Positions 35,903-44,625 of a stretch of 64,000 bases of DNA are shown piece after piece; the first letter of the stretch is position 1; every line of letters starts with the position of its first letter. Origin of the DNA: Paenibacillus wynnii (GTDB taxonomy: Bacteria; Bacillota; Bacilli; Paenibacillales; Paenibacillaceae); NCBI RefSeq assembly GCF_030812855.1, contig NZ_JAUSTK010000018.1, positions 29,784 to 93,783 on the forward strand, in the 5' to 3' direction. Under the pieces are notes generated by a model that worked only from the letters and a program-made list of their open reading frames with translations, was not told the origin of the DNA and did not search any database. A program made the translations under genes and the position numbers.

Positions 35903-36043
35903 TTACATTGTGCTGCCTGATTTTTTTTTAGACTTGGTGAAGGATTGGAGGCCATTCATTACTTTATCACGTGTTTCCTTGTTCTTCATCAGATAAACGG
36001 CACCGAGCGCTAGGGTAGTAAACAGTGTTTTCTTAGTATTCAT
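35903..36043 (-). CDS. Small basic protein, 46 aa, unknown function
   Basis: A 46-codon ORF: starts MNTKKTLFTTLALGAVYLMK and ends with a Lys/Ser-rich tail (TKSKKKSGSTM). The ATG at 36043 is preceded by a good SD (GGAGGGAATAAC). A weakly hydrophobic helix at residues ~7-19 followed by a charged stretch (KNKETRDKVMNGLQSF) suggests a small membrane-associated protein, perhaps YtxH-like in character. It sits downstream of the feo operon on the same strand. No function is assigned. Confidence 0.6.
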   Translation of the reverse strand: MNTKKTLFTTLALGAVYLMKNKETRDKVMNGLQSFTKSKKKSGSTM

Positions 36044-36152
36044 TGTTATTCCCTCCTTGGTGAGTCTGGTTGCAATTGCTTATAACAAACATACCCGTCT
36101 CCCAAGGTTTTAAACCGTTTTATCTTAAATTAGTGTTTAAAATGCTATAGTT

Positions 36153-36344
36153 TTACTTGCTTTTAACGCTTGTGTTAAGGGTTCCGCTACTACAAGAGAA
36201 AGGAGAATCCATGGATGCAGCCTCACAGGTTTTACCCTTGTCACAGCCGGCACAGGCTCCCTTTTTGCCTTTCTGTACATGACGGTACAGCATCCATCCT
36301 GAATATCCGAATATTAGTCCTATAATCAACACATTTATCATCAC
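36153..36344 (-). CDS. FeoB-associated Cys-rich membrane protein
   Basis: A 63-residue protein with one N-terminal membrane helix (VLIIGLIFGYSGWMLYRHV), followed by a cytoplasmic Cys-rich tail GACAGCDKGKTCEAA with a further Cys downstream. This is the pattern of the FeoB-associated Cys-rich family (PF12669), thought to help Fe(II) uptake. It lies directly downstream of feoB (39-nt gap), last in feoA-feoB-this gene. The ATG at 36344 has an adjacent second ATG. Confidence 0.85.
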   Translation of the reverse strand: MMINVLIIGLIFGYSGWMLYRHVQKGKKGACAGCDKGKTCEAASMDSPFSCSSGTLNTSVKSK

Positions 36345-36383
36345 TCTGCCCCGCTTTCTTAGAAAGATCTTTGATGCCCATGA

Positions 36384-38396
36384 TTATGCCCAACCCAACA
36401 GCCGTCCGCCTTGGAAAATGATTAAACATACTACGTACGCCAGAACAAGACAATAACCCATGGAGAAAAAGGTCCATTTCCAGGAAGCTGTTTCTTTTTT
36501 AATAACACCTACTGTAGCCAGACAAGGAATGTAGAGAAGAATAAAGGCCATGAAGCTGATTGAGCTCAGTGGTGTGAATACTTGCGAAACTTGGCTTTGT
36601 AAACCGGCAGCATCCGGAGTGTGATAAATAATATTCATAGTGGATACAACGACTTCCTTAGCCAGGAAACCCGGCACAAGCGTGGCTCCTGCTTGCCATG
36701 TACCAAAGCCCAGAGGCTCAAGCAAAGGAGCGATCATTCCGCCGAATTTTGCCAAATAACTGTGGTCCATCTCTACAGCTAATCCGCCCGGTCCGGCATA
36801 AGACATCAGCCAGATAATGACTGAACCTGCAAGGATAATTGTACCTGCCTTGCGTAGGAAGCCTTTACCTTTTTCCCAAGTGCTGCGTGACAGGGTCTTG
36901 ATCTGTGGTAAACGATATGGAGGAAGCTCGATTATAAAGATCGATGATTCGTTTTTAAATAAGTATCTGGAGAACAGCTTACATAATAACAGAGCGAAGA
37001 CGATACCCATCACATACATTGATAAAATAGCCAACGCCTGCTGAGTTGGGAAGAATACGGCTGCAAATAAGGCGTATACCGGAAGTCTTGCAGAGCAGGA
37101 CATCAGCGGCATCAGAAGTGTGGTTAACATCCGGTCTTTAGGCTGTTCGATACTGCGCGCCGCCATAATTGCAGGGACGTTGCAGCCGAAGCCGATAATA
37201 AATGGAATGAAGGCTTTCCCGTTCAGACCCATTCTCTCCATGGTACTGTCCATCAGCAGACAGACTCTGGCCATGTAACCTGAATCCTCTAAGAATGAGA
37301 TAATGAGAAACAGAATGAAAATCTGCGGGACGAAGACAAGGACACCGCCGACACCGCCAATAATACCGTCAATAATGAGTGCATGAGTAAAGCTGGATGC
37401 TCCGATATATTGAAGCAGAGAAGCAGTTCCCTCACTTACAGGACCGGAGAGCAGACCGTCTATAAGATCAGATAAAGGTCCGCCTACCCAATCGAAGGTT
37501 GTTTTGAATAAAGCATACATAAAGAATATGAACAAGGGTAGTCCCAAAAAACGGTGAGTCAACACGGTATCAAGTCGTTCAGTCAGGTTATGCGGTTTTT
37601 GCCCGGATGTATCGAGAGCGTCTTGGCATAACGAGCGGATGTAATCCATACGAATGGAACGAATCCATTGCGGAAGAGTCAAAGCCAGTTTCTTGATTTG
37701 CAGTTCGCTTTGACAAGCCTCATAAATGGCCAGCAGCTTAACTGTATCTACACGAGACTTCAAGAATTCCAGGACAACCGGATTCTGCTCCAGTAACTGC
37801 AAGGCAACCCAGCGGTGATTAGGCAGATTAGGTGTATTTTGTAATTCCTTTTCAATAGTTGATAGGGCGAGTTCGGTGATCTCTCCGTAGTCAAGCTTGA
37901 AATGAACCGGAGGTATGGATGATGGCTTCTCTACAATATTTAAAACCTGCCCACTGCCTTTACCGGTTCTGGCGATAAGCGGAAGGACGGAAATGCCTAA
38001 GCGGGATTGAAGGACATCCGGATTGACATGAATGCCTCGTGCATTAGCAACGTCCATCATATTCAAACCAAGTACTGTCGGTTTACCGTATTCAAGCAGT
38101 TGCAGAGTGAGCAGCAAGTTCCGTTCGAGCTGTGAAGCATCTACAATGTTGATGAGCGCTTCGGGGGACTCCTCAAGTAAGTATTGAGCTGCTACGCCTT
38201 CATCCCGGGAGAGCGGGTGCAGGGAGTAAATACCAGGTAGGTCTATCAGCTTGCCGGCCCCGTTCTTCAGGAAGCCCACCTTTTTCTCTACGGTTACTCC
38301 GGCCCAGTTCCCGACATATTCATAAGATGAAGTAAGTGTGTTGAAAAGAGAGGTCTTTCCTGTGTTGGGGTTACCAACCAATGCAACCGACCTCAT
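36384..38396 (-). CDS. feoB: Ferrous iron transport protein B
   Basis: A 670-residue Fe(II) transporter. The N-terminal G domain has G1 GNPNTGKTS (residues 8-16), G3 DLPGIYSL and G4 LNMMD. Then come the helical GDI-like region and a membrane domain with the Gate motifs, e.g. FIIGFGCNVPAIMAAR and a C-terminal counterpart GFLAKEVVVSTMNIIY. The ATG overlaps the feoA stop (ATGA). Operon feoA-feoB-Cys-rich protein; a Fur-like site lies upstream of feoA. Confidence 0.96.
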   Translation of the reverse strand: MRSVALVGNPNTGKTSLFNTLTSSYEYVGNWAGVTVEKKVGFLKNGAGKLIDLPGIYSLHPLSRDEGVAAQYLLEESPEALINIVDASQLERNLLLTLQLLEYGKPTVLGLNMMDVANARGIHVNPDVLQSRLGISVLPLIARTGKGSGQVLNIVEKPSSIPPVHFKLDYGEITELALSTIEKELQNTPNLPNHRWVALQLLEQNPVVLEFLKSRVDTVKLLAIYEACQSELQIKKLALTLPQWIRSIRMDYIRSLCQDALDTSGQKPHNLTERLDTVLTHRFLGLPLFIFFMYALFKTTFDWVGGPLSDLIDGLLSGPVSEGTASLLQYIGASSFTHALIIDGIIGGVGGVLVFVPQIFILFLIISFLEDSGYMARVCLLMDSTMERMGLNGKAFIPFIIGFGCNVPAIMAARSIEQPKDRMLTTLLMPLMSCSARLPVYALFAAVFFPTQQALAILSMYVMGIVFALLLCKLFSRYLFKNESSIFIIELPPYRLPQIKTLSRSTWEKGKGFLRKAGTIILAGSVIIWLMSYAGPGGLAVEMDHSYLAKFGGMIAPLLEPLGFGTWQAGATLVPGFLAKEVVVSTMNIIYHTPDAAGLQSQVSQVFTPLSSISFMAFILLYIPCLATVGVIKKETASWKWTFFSMGYCLVLAYVVCLIIFQGGRLLGWA

Positions 38397-38635
38397 GATA
38401 CATTTACTTCAATCCTTGAAGCCTCCTTGCGACGGATGGCGAACAGCTGACCGTTACATTCAAGTGTAATGGGTCCTAGAAAAGGGCCTTTTCCTTTGAG
38501 ACTGATGAGGACGCCTTCCGAAACGCCCAGGTCGGCAAGCCTACGGCGTAAAATGGGATTCATTCCATCAATTTTATGAATAGAGCCTATTGTGCCCGGT
38601 TGTAGATGTAATAGGGAGCAGGGTAGTAAGACCAT
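38393..38635 (-). CDS. feoA: Ferrous iron transport protein A
   Basis: An 80-residue SH3-like protein of the FeoA family (PF04023): PGTIGSIHKIDG, LRRRLADLGVSEGVLISLKGKGPFLGPITLECNGQLFAIRRKEASRI. It assists FeoB in iron uptake. The ATG at 38635 follows GGAGGGAATTAA. Overlaps feoB by 4 nt. Confidence 0.93.
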   Translation of the reverse strand: MVLLPCSLLHLQPGTIGSIHKIDGMNPILRRRLADLGVSEGVLISLKGKGPFLGPITLECNGQLFAIRRKEASRIEVNVS

Positions 38636-38656
38636 TTAATTCCCTCCAAAAGAGAC

Positions 38657-38671
38657 TGATAATCAATCTCA
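38657..38671 (-). promoter_or_regulatory. Fur-box-like operator upstream of feoA
   Basis: On the minus strand TGAGATTGATTATCA matches the 7-1-7 Fur consensus TGATAATNATTATCA at 12 of 14 informative positions. It lies about 22 nt upstream of the feoA start. A second, weaker site (TGATAATGATTGCCT) is at 38804-38818 on the side of the divergent aldolase-like gene. Confidence 0.6.
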
Positions 38672-38866
38672 ATATTTTCTGTACTTTAGCATTATTCTGG
38701 CAATTTTACTGTAACATTTGTCACATACAAACCATATCGAAAGCATGTAAGAGCGAACGGTGAAATATCCTTTACATTTTAATCTTCACTAAAGTATTAT
38801 GAATGATAATGATTGCCTATCGGATATGGTGGGATAATGATGATGTATAGCTGAGAGGAGAGTTTA

Positions 38867-39829
38867 TTGGTGAAGATTAATCATAGCAAAATCGTCGATT
38901 GTACCATTCGTGACGGAGGACTTGTGAACAACTGGGATTTCAGTGTGGAATTTGTACAAAATCTTTACGCTGGTCTTAATGAGGCCGGTGTTGATTATAT
39001 GGAAATCGGCTATAAAAATTCCCCCAAACTGCTTAAAGGTGCTGAAGGTGCCGGCCCATGGCGGTTTCTTAATGATGATTTTCTCCGCAAGGTTATTCCG
39101 CAAAAGGGTCATACCAAGCTCTCTGCCCTCGTGGATATTGGACGTGTGGATGAGAATGATATTTTGCCGCGCAGCGAAAGCATGCTCGATCTGATTCGTG
39201 TGGCTTGCTACAGCAAAGATGTGGACAAGGCGCTTCAACTCGTACAAACCTTTCATAACTTAGGTTATGAAACAACTATTAACATTATGGCATTATCTAA
39301 TGTAATGGAGAATGAACTTCTTGAAGCCTTCGAGCAGATCAGTGAAAGTGTAGTTGATGTGGTCTACATCGTAGATTCCTATGGTAGCTTGGATCATAAT
39401 GATATGAAATACTTGATTGAGAAATTTAAAACACACCTGCCCAACAAGCGTTTAGGCGTACATACCCATAATAATCTGCAGTTGGCTTTCTCTAATACCC
39501 TTGTTGCTACTGAACACGGTGTAGAACTGCTGGATGCTTCCTGTTACGGGATGGGACGTGCTGCGGGCAATTGCCCTACTGAGCTGCTAGTTACCCATTT
39601 GAAAAATACACGTTATACTTTACGTCCAGTACTTGATATCGTTGAACGTCTGATGATTCCACTGCGGGAGAAAGAAGAGTGGGGATATATCATTCCTTAT
39701 ATGATCACGGGTACTCTTGATGAACATCCTCGTTCCGCCATGGCTTTGCGTTCCTCCGCTGACAAGGACCAAGCTGTTGATTTCTATGATAAGCTTACAA
39801 CGCCGGAAGTAACCTTCGGTGACAAATAA
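38867..39829 (+). CDS. HMGL-like aldolase catalytic domain protein
   Basis: A 320-residue TIM-barrel protein of the HMGL-like (DmpG/LeuA/HMG-CoA lyase) superfamily. Landmarks: IVDCTIRDGGLVNNWDF (catalytic Arg-Asp; CTIRDGG instead of TTLRDGEQ), VVYIVDSYGSLDHNDM, and RLGVHTHNNLQLAFSNTL with the metal-binding HxHxN. No acyl-CoA-binding C-terminal domain is present, so the substrate is open. TTG at 38867 or GTG at 38870 could be the start; both fit GAGAGGAG. Divergent from feoA with a Fur-like motif between. Confidence 0.75.
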   Translation: MVKINHSKIVDCTIRDGGLVNNWDFSVEFVQNLYAGLNEAGVDYMEIGYKNSPKLLKGAEGAGPWRFLNDDFLRKVIPQKGHTKLSALVDIGRVDENDILPRSESMLDLIRVACYSKDVDKALQLVQTFHNLGYETTINIMALSNVMENELLEAFEQISESVVDVVYIVDSYGSLDHNDMKYLIEKFKTHLPNKRLGVHTHNNLQLAFSNTLVATEHGVELLDASCYGMGRAAGNCPTELLVTHLKNTRYTLRPVLDIVERLMIPLREKEEWGYIIPYMITGTLDEHPRSAMALRSSADKDQAVDFYDKLTTPEVTFGDK

Positions 39830-39840
39830 TACCTTGCAGA

Positions 39841-39878
39841 AGCACTGCCCCACAAACAGGGGCAGCTGCTTTTTTTTA
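39841..39878 (+). terminator. Rho-independent terminator after the aldolase-like gene
   Basis: The arms AGCACTGCCCC and GGGGCAGCTGCT are followed by eight T residues. Confidence 0.85.
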
Positions 39879-40066
39879 ACTGGTAATCTGGATTCTTTCA
39901 TAATTACGCACTTTCTTATGGAGTATAAGCGTGTACCTGGTTATACCATCTTTTATATTGTCGAAAGAACGGTGTAACTTTACAGAGCTATCCAGCCGAT
40001 ATTTATACATAGGACATAAATAAATCCATTCTTAGATGTAGATATCATTTCAGACGCGAGGGACAT

Positions 40067-42193
40067 ATGAAACAAGAAGAGAAAAAGACAATTCATGCAG
40101 CTATAGGTGGAGCATTGCTCTTCCTGCTGATTCAGATTTTCCATAGCTCCCTTAACCAGGCTTATGATTGGGATATGCTGTCCGCATTCTATCTGATTGC
40201 CGGCTGCTGCAATGTTGCCTTTGCCTTTTCCATATTTACTCAGGGCTGGTTGTTTTTCTCCAATCGTTTATCGAAGGGAAGACTATATACCGCTGCACTT
40301 TTTTTAGGTGTAAGCATCTTCGACTTTATTCACACCCTCGGCTTTGTAGGTGTACCTTTCATTTCTTCCTATATTAGCTCCGGGGAATCCCTTTGGATTC
40401 TTACCTTCTCACGTCTAGCTAGTTCTATTGGTATATTGGTTATTTTCAGCAAAGAAGACATCCCGGTCACCATTACTGACAAGATCAGAATATTTCGTAA
40501 AGCTTTTGTGTTGATATTAGCGGCTTTGGCAGTGGTTGCTTTTGGTCATACCCTATTCCCTCAGTTAATGAGTCAATTGGTTCTGGAATCTCTGAAACGA
40601 ATAATGGATATGCTTGTACTATTTATCTACCTTATTGCAGTTGCTATCATTGTATATCCGGGTAAGGGTGAAAAATCTGCTTCGCTGCTTATTATTATCC
40701 GATCTTTAATCTTCTTCGTTTTTGGTCAAGTTTTCTTTATGAATCCAGCCGCTAATAACGATATAGATTATTTAATCGGTATGATTTGCAGCGGAATTGC
40801 TTATTACCTGTTGCTGCAAGGGGTTTATCGGTTGACGATTGAAGAACCCTTTCAAGAGTATCAGGCGATTGAGTCCCAAATTAATTATTTGGCCTTTCAT
40901 GATGACTTGACGGGTCTTCCGAACAGACGCCGTTTAATGCAGCGTGTTGAAGAGATGATTGTGGCAGGAGAGAAAGACAGAAGTAAAGGCTTTTCAGCGC
41001 TAATAATCATGAATATTAATCATTTCAAAAATATCAATGACTCTCTGGGACATTTTGCCGGGGATCGTATGCTGCAAACCGTATCTGAGCGAATCAACTC
41101 TGAAGCCCGACGTAATGAAGAACTATTCAGTATGGGGGCGGATGAGTTCGCGTTTCTTATGACGGAAAGGTCGAGTCTGGAGGGGAGTATGATCCGGGCT
41201 AGAGAATTGCTGAGGTTATTCGAATTACCCATTGAGCTGGATTCTGGAGAATACCATATTACTCTAAGTCTCGGGATGAGCATCTTTCCCGGTGATGGAG
41301 AAACTGCTGAGCAGCTGATCCAGAATGCGGATACTGCAGTCCATAATGCCAAGGATCAAGGGGTTGAAATTCGCCGCTACGTACCTGCTATGCAGATGAA
41401 AGCCAAGGAACGCCTGAAGCTGGAAAATGACATGCGCAGAGCGCTTGAACGTAATGAATTCTACCTGGTATATCAGCCGCAGGTTCACCTTGATACGGAG
41501 GAAATCGTAGGAATGGAGGCGCTGCTGCGCTGGGATCATCCGAAGCGCGGGCTTATCTCCCCTTCTGAATTCATTCCTATTGCAGAGGAGAGCGGGTTGA
41601 TTGTCTCTATTGGCGAGTGGGTACTCAAGACGGCTTGTCTTCAGAATAAGATGTGGCAGAATGCAGGCTATCAACCTATCTGTGTGTCCATTAACCTCTC
41701 GATGCGTCAATTTCTGCAGCCAAATCTGGCAGGTAAAATCGGTACAATCTTGAGTGATATCGGTTTAGAAGCATGTTATGTAGATCTGGAAATCACAGAG
41801 AGCATGACGCTGGATAAGGAAACGGCCTTTGATCAATTGCAGCGCTTAAAGGAACTTGGGGTATTTATAAGTATTGATGATTTTGGGACTGGCTACAGCT
41901 CACTTCATTACTTGAAAAACATGCCGATAGACCGCTTGAAAATTGACCGCTCCTTTGTTCAAGAGGTTATGGAAGACAGCAACGATGCGGCTATTGTCTC
42001 AACTATTACCTCGATGGCGCATCATTTGAAGCTTAAAGTTACAGCTGAAGGTGTGGAGAATAAGGATCAACTGCAGTTCTTGCGGCAGCAGCGTTGTCAT
42101 GAAGCCCAAGGGTTCTTATTCAGCAAGCCCATTCAAGCATTGGAATTTGAAAAGTCTTTCTTGAAAATGCTCAGACTGGAAATCCACTCATAA
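40067..42193 (+). CDS. MASE3-GGDEF-EAL protein (c-di-GMP phosphodiesterase, probably inactive cyclase)
   Basis: A 708-residue membrane protein. Seven or so N-terminal helices (residues ~10-260) with FDFIHTLGFVGVPF match the MASE3 sensor. A GGDEF domain follows (LTGLPNRRRL), but its signature reads MGADEF, with the second Gly replaced by Ala, so cyclase activity is doubtful. The C-terminal EAL domain is intact: MEALLRWDHP, VSINLSMRQF, EITES, DDFGTGYSSLHYLK, KIDRSFV and TAEGVEN. It should hydrolyse c-di-GMP to pGpG, controlling motility or biofilm. The ATG follows GCGAGGGACAT. Monocistronic. Confidence 0.9.
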   Translation: MKQEEKKTIHAAIGGALLFLLIQIFHSSLNQAYDWDMLSAFYLIAGCCNVAFAFSIFTQGWLFFSNRLSKGRLYTAALFLGVSIFDFIHTLGFVGVPFISSYISSGESLWILTFSRLASSIGILVIFSKEDIPVTITDKIRIFRKAFVLILAALAVVAFGHTLFPQLMSQLVLESLKRIMDMLVLFIYLIAVAIIVYPGKGEKSASLLIIIRSLIFFVFGQVFFMNPAANNDIDYLIGMICSGIAYYLLLQGVYRLTIEEPFQEYQAIESQINYLAFHDDLTGLPNRRRLMQRVEEMIVAGEKDRSKGFSALIIMNINHFKNINDSLGHFAGDRMLQTVSERINSEARRNEELFSMGADEFAFLMTERSSLEGSMIRARELLRLFELPIELDSGEYHITLSLGMSIFPGDGETAEQLIQNADTAVHNAKDQGVEIRRYVPAMQMKAKERLKLENDMRRALERNEFYLVYQPQVHLDTEEIVGMEALLRWDHPKRGLISPSEFIPIAEESGLIVSIGEWVLKTACLQNKMWQNAGYQPICVSINLSMRQFLQPNLAGKIGTILSDIGLEACYVDLEITESMTLDKETAFDQLQRLKELGVFISIDDFGTGYSSLHYLKNMPIDRLKIDRSFVQEVMEDSNDAAIVSTITSMAHHLKLKVTAEGVENKDQLQFLRQQRCHEAQGFLFSKPIQALEFEKSFLKMLRLEIHS

Positions 42194-42202
42194 CTTTTTG
42201 GA

Positions 42203-42231
42203 TTGCGTTTTATATAAAAAAGTGTTACAAT
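42203..42231 (+). promoter_or_regulatory. Promoter of the tRNA-Gly gene
   Basis: TTGCGT at 42203-42208 and TACAAT at 42226-42231, 17-bp spacer, about 22 bp upstream of the tRNA 5' end. Confidence 0.6.
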
Positions 42232-42253
42232 ATTTCTTGTATTACTTTAAGTT

Positions 42254-42327
42254 GCGGGTGTAGTTCAATGGTAGAACTTTAGCCTTCCAAGCTAATAGCG
42301 TGGGTTCGATTCCCATCACCCGCTCCA
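42254..42327 (+). tRNA. tRNA-Gly (anticodon TCC)
   Basis: A 74-nt cloverleaf with CCA encoded: acceptor GCGGGTG/CACCCGC, D arm around AGTTCAATGGTAGAACT, anticodon stem TTAGC/GCTAA with loop CTTCCAA (anticodon TCC, reads GGA), T arm TGGGTTCGATTCCCA, discriminator T. It is a lone tRNA with its own promoter and a terminator just downstream (42341-42366). Confidence 0.95.
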
Positions 42328-42340
42328 TATCTTACATTTC

Positions 42341-42366
42341 AAACCCTTGTGAATCATGGGTTTTTT
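42341..42366 (+). terminator. Rho-independent terminator after tRNA-Gly
   Basis: The arms AAACCC and GGGTTT with a T-run. Confidence 0.75.
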
Positions 42367-42467
42367 CTTTGCGTTAAAATAAGGTGATTCAAGATGAAAA
42401 GAAGGATTGAGTGGGACTCGATGAGGACGCTCCGCGAACGGAACGTTGCTACAATCGCTCTCGGTAT

Positions 42468-42541
42468 AAATCCGGACACAGCTTATGCTTTCTAATCTAG
42501 TTTTCCTTCGGAAAACTTTCGGGCGAACGCTGCCGCTTTTC
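42468..42541 (-). repeat. Structured dispersed repeat, copy S
   Basis: Read on the minus strand this has AGCGGCAGCG...CGCCC, then GA plus an 8-bp hairpin (AGTTTTCC, loop 3, GGAAAACT; plus-strand 42499-42517), then AAAGCATAAGCTGTGTCCGGATTT in pieces shared with copy R. It lies in the 757-bp non-coding gap between tRNA-Gly and the dipeptidase, together with repeat cluster B. Confidence 0.65.
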
Positions 42542-42645
42542 CGCAATCATTCCGACCTCTCCGCTACTATCAACGGGAACAGACCATTCTACTCTCTTAC
42601 ACAAACTTCCTGACCCTACCAAAACTCGGAGGTAGTTAGTGAAAT

Positions 42646-42831
42646 AGATGTATTTTATACACTTATTTCTAGCTTTTAGCGCTCGGATGTAAGGATAAAT
42701 GTACTTTGTGCAACTAAAAACACGAATATGCCGGTTAAACCCCGGAATACCCAAAAATAAGTGTATAAAGTGCAATTAAATCCCCTAAAGTGTGCTAAGA
42801 GAGAAATATAAGTGTACGTTGTGCAACTATA
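42646..42831. repeat. Four-module palindromic repeat cluster B
   Basis: Modules start near 42646, 42698, 42755 and 42807 (spacing 52, 57, 52). Module 2 has TGTAC-TTT-GTGCAACTAAA; module 3 is the inverse form with AGTGTATAAAGTGCAATT. Total length 186 bp, as in cluster A. It lies between tRNA-Gly and the 3' end of the dipeptidase gene. The 180 bp after it (to 43008) shows no convincing gene. Confidence 0.75.
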
Positions 42832-43008
42832 TATATTGAAACCCATGTAGGTAGACGATTTGCCGTATGCGAAACCGTTGGAAGTCAATGATCGGCTTTG
42901 AATTCACCTGTAAATTAACCCGAGTAGCAGGAGAAAGTGGAGATTCAAAAAAGGCAGTGACCTTGCCGGACTCAACCTCCTGAAACAGGCCGCCGGGGAT
43001 CAAAAACG

Positions 43009-43051
43009 AAAGGTAGCCAGTCTCCAATAACCCGGAGACTGGCTACCTTTT
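43009..43051 (-). terminator. Terminator of the dipeptidase gene
   Basis: The arms AAAGGTAGCCAGTCTCC and GGAGACTGGCTACCTTT form a perfect 17-bp stem, about 35 bp after the stop codon; on the minus strand it is followed by TCGTTTTTG. Confidence 0.85.
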
Positions 43052-43084
43052 ATAGCTTTGATGGGTCCAAGCGGTGTTTGAATC

Positions 43085-44440
43085 CTAAAGAGCCTTTAGG
43101 AATTCAACAATGGTCAGAAGACCCATATCAAAATTCTCCAGATTGAAATGCTCATCCGGAGCATGCAGATTCTCATCGTCCAAACCAAAGCCCATTAGAA
43201 CGACAGGGGCTTTCAGAACGCGGGAGAAGCTCTCCATAATTGGAATGGAGCCGCCGTCTTTGGTGAACAGGGCACGAGTTCCGTACACCTTGCCATATGC
43301 GTCAGCCGCAGTTTGCAAGATAGGATGGGAAGGGTCGATGTTAAAGGCACGCGCTTTTTCTATTTGCTTCACTTCCAGCCTCGCTCCGGTTTGGAGGTTA
43401 GCTTTCAGATGAGTCTCTATGGCATCGAGGATTGCTTGAGGATCCTGATCGCCAACGAGTCGGCAAGTAATCTTAGCATGAGCCTCTTTGGGGATGACAG
43501 TCTTGCTGCCCTCGCCTTGGAAGCCACCGTAGACGCCGTTTAGCTCAAGCGTCGGCCGAGCACCAACCCGTTCTACAAAGGTGTAGCCTTCTTCTCCGTA
43601 TAATGCCTCAAGCCCTAGGTTTTCTCTAACTTTCTCCTCGTCTACCCCTTGCTTGGTGAATTCTTCACGCATCATTGGGGAGAGTTCCGGAACTCCCTTG
43701 TAGAAGCCATCGACAGCAACACGTCCCTTGTCGTCGTGGAGGGAGGAGAGCAAAGATACGAGCGCATGAAGCGCATTAGGTACACCGCCGCCAAACGTAC
43801 CTGAGTGTAAATCTGTTAAGGCTGTGGATACATTAACCTCAAGCGAACATAACCCGCGCAATCCGGTGCAGATGGCAGGACGGCCGCGGTCCAGTAAAGA
43901 AGTGTCCGAGACGAGCACGGCATCTGCTGCCAGCTTAGCCTTGTTGGCTTCGAGGAATGGCGGCAGATTAGCGCTGCTGATCTCTTCCTCACCTTCAATA
44001 CAGAGCTTAATATTAACCGGAAGTGTGCCTTCCTGCTTAAGAATGGCTTCAAGTGCTTTAATGTGAATGAACACTTGCCCTTTATCATCTGTTGCCCCGC
44101 GTGCGTACAGCTTCCCATCCCGGATTTCCGGTTCAAACGGCGGAGTCGTCCACAGATTCAGCGGATCAACTGGTTGCACATCGTAGTGGCCGTATACCAG
44201 AATAGTTGGCTGACCCGGTGCATGCAGATAATCGGCATATATTACAGGGTGACCCGCTGTAGGATGAAGTTCAATGTTCTCCAGACCTGCACGCTTGAGG
44301 GTATCCAGCAGCCAGTTTGCTGCCCTTAGGACATCTTCCTTGTGTGCGGATAAGGCAGAGATGCTAGGAATAGTAAGCCATTGCTTCAGCTCATCCAGAT
44401 GCTCCTCCCGGTGTTCCTTGAAATAAGATTCATACGACAT
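43085..44440 (-). CDS. M20-family dipeptidase
   Basis: A 451-residue zinc dipeptidase of the M20 (CPG2/PepV/carnosinase-like) family. Landmarks: ILVYGHYDVQPVDPLNLW (metal His and Asp), ATDDKGQVFIHIKALEA, catalytic Glu in CIEGEEEISSANL, the dimerisation insert with DLHSGTFGGGVPNALHAL, and C-terminal TKDGGSIPIMESF. Cytosolic. The start is the ATG at 44440 (MSYESYFKEHREEHL) behind AAGGAGGTACATAACACT; an ATG further upstream (44512) lacks an SD. Convergent with repeat cluster B. Confidence 0.9.
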   Translation of the reverse strand: MSYESYFKEHREEHLDELKQWLTIPSISALSAHKEDVLRAANWLLDTLKRAGLENIELHPTAGHPVIYADYLHAPGQPTILVYGHYDVQPVDPLNLWTTPPFEPEIRDGKLYARGATDDKGQVFIHIKALEAILKQEGTLPVNIKLCIEGEEEISSANLPPFLEANKAKLAADAVLVSDTSLLDRGRPAICTGLRGLCSLEVNVSTALTDLHSGTFGGGVPNALHALVSLLSSLHDDKGRVAVDGFYKGVPELSPMMREEFTKQGVDEEKVRENLGLEALYGEEGYTFVERVGARPTLELNGVYGGFQGEGSKTVIPKEAHAKITCRLVGDQDPQAILDAIETHLKANLQTGARLEVKQIEKARAFNIDPSHPILQTAADAYGKVYGTRALFTKDGGSIPIMESFSRVLKAPVVLMGFGLDDENLHAPDEHFNLENFDMGLLTIVEFLKAL

Positions 44441-44625
44441 AGTGTTATGTACCTCCTTGAGATGAAAACCTTTTACAGGGTTCATTATACTGGAGAACTC
44501 ACTAGGTATCAAAATGAATACGGATATGCTTACTGTCGGTAACTATGATAGACTGATTAAGCTGCAAGGATAAGGTATATTAGAAAGCAGCACAACATTT
44601 TAAAAAGATAGAGGATGAGATCAAA

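Noticed and set aside
42827..43027. A 66-codon minus-strand ORF in the gap before the dipeptidase terminator
   Set aside because: No SD, start codon lies inside the dipeptidase terminator stem, overlaps the end of repeat cluster B and has no recognisable motif.
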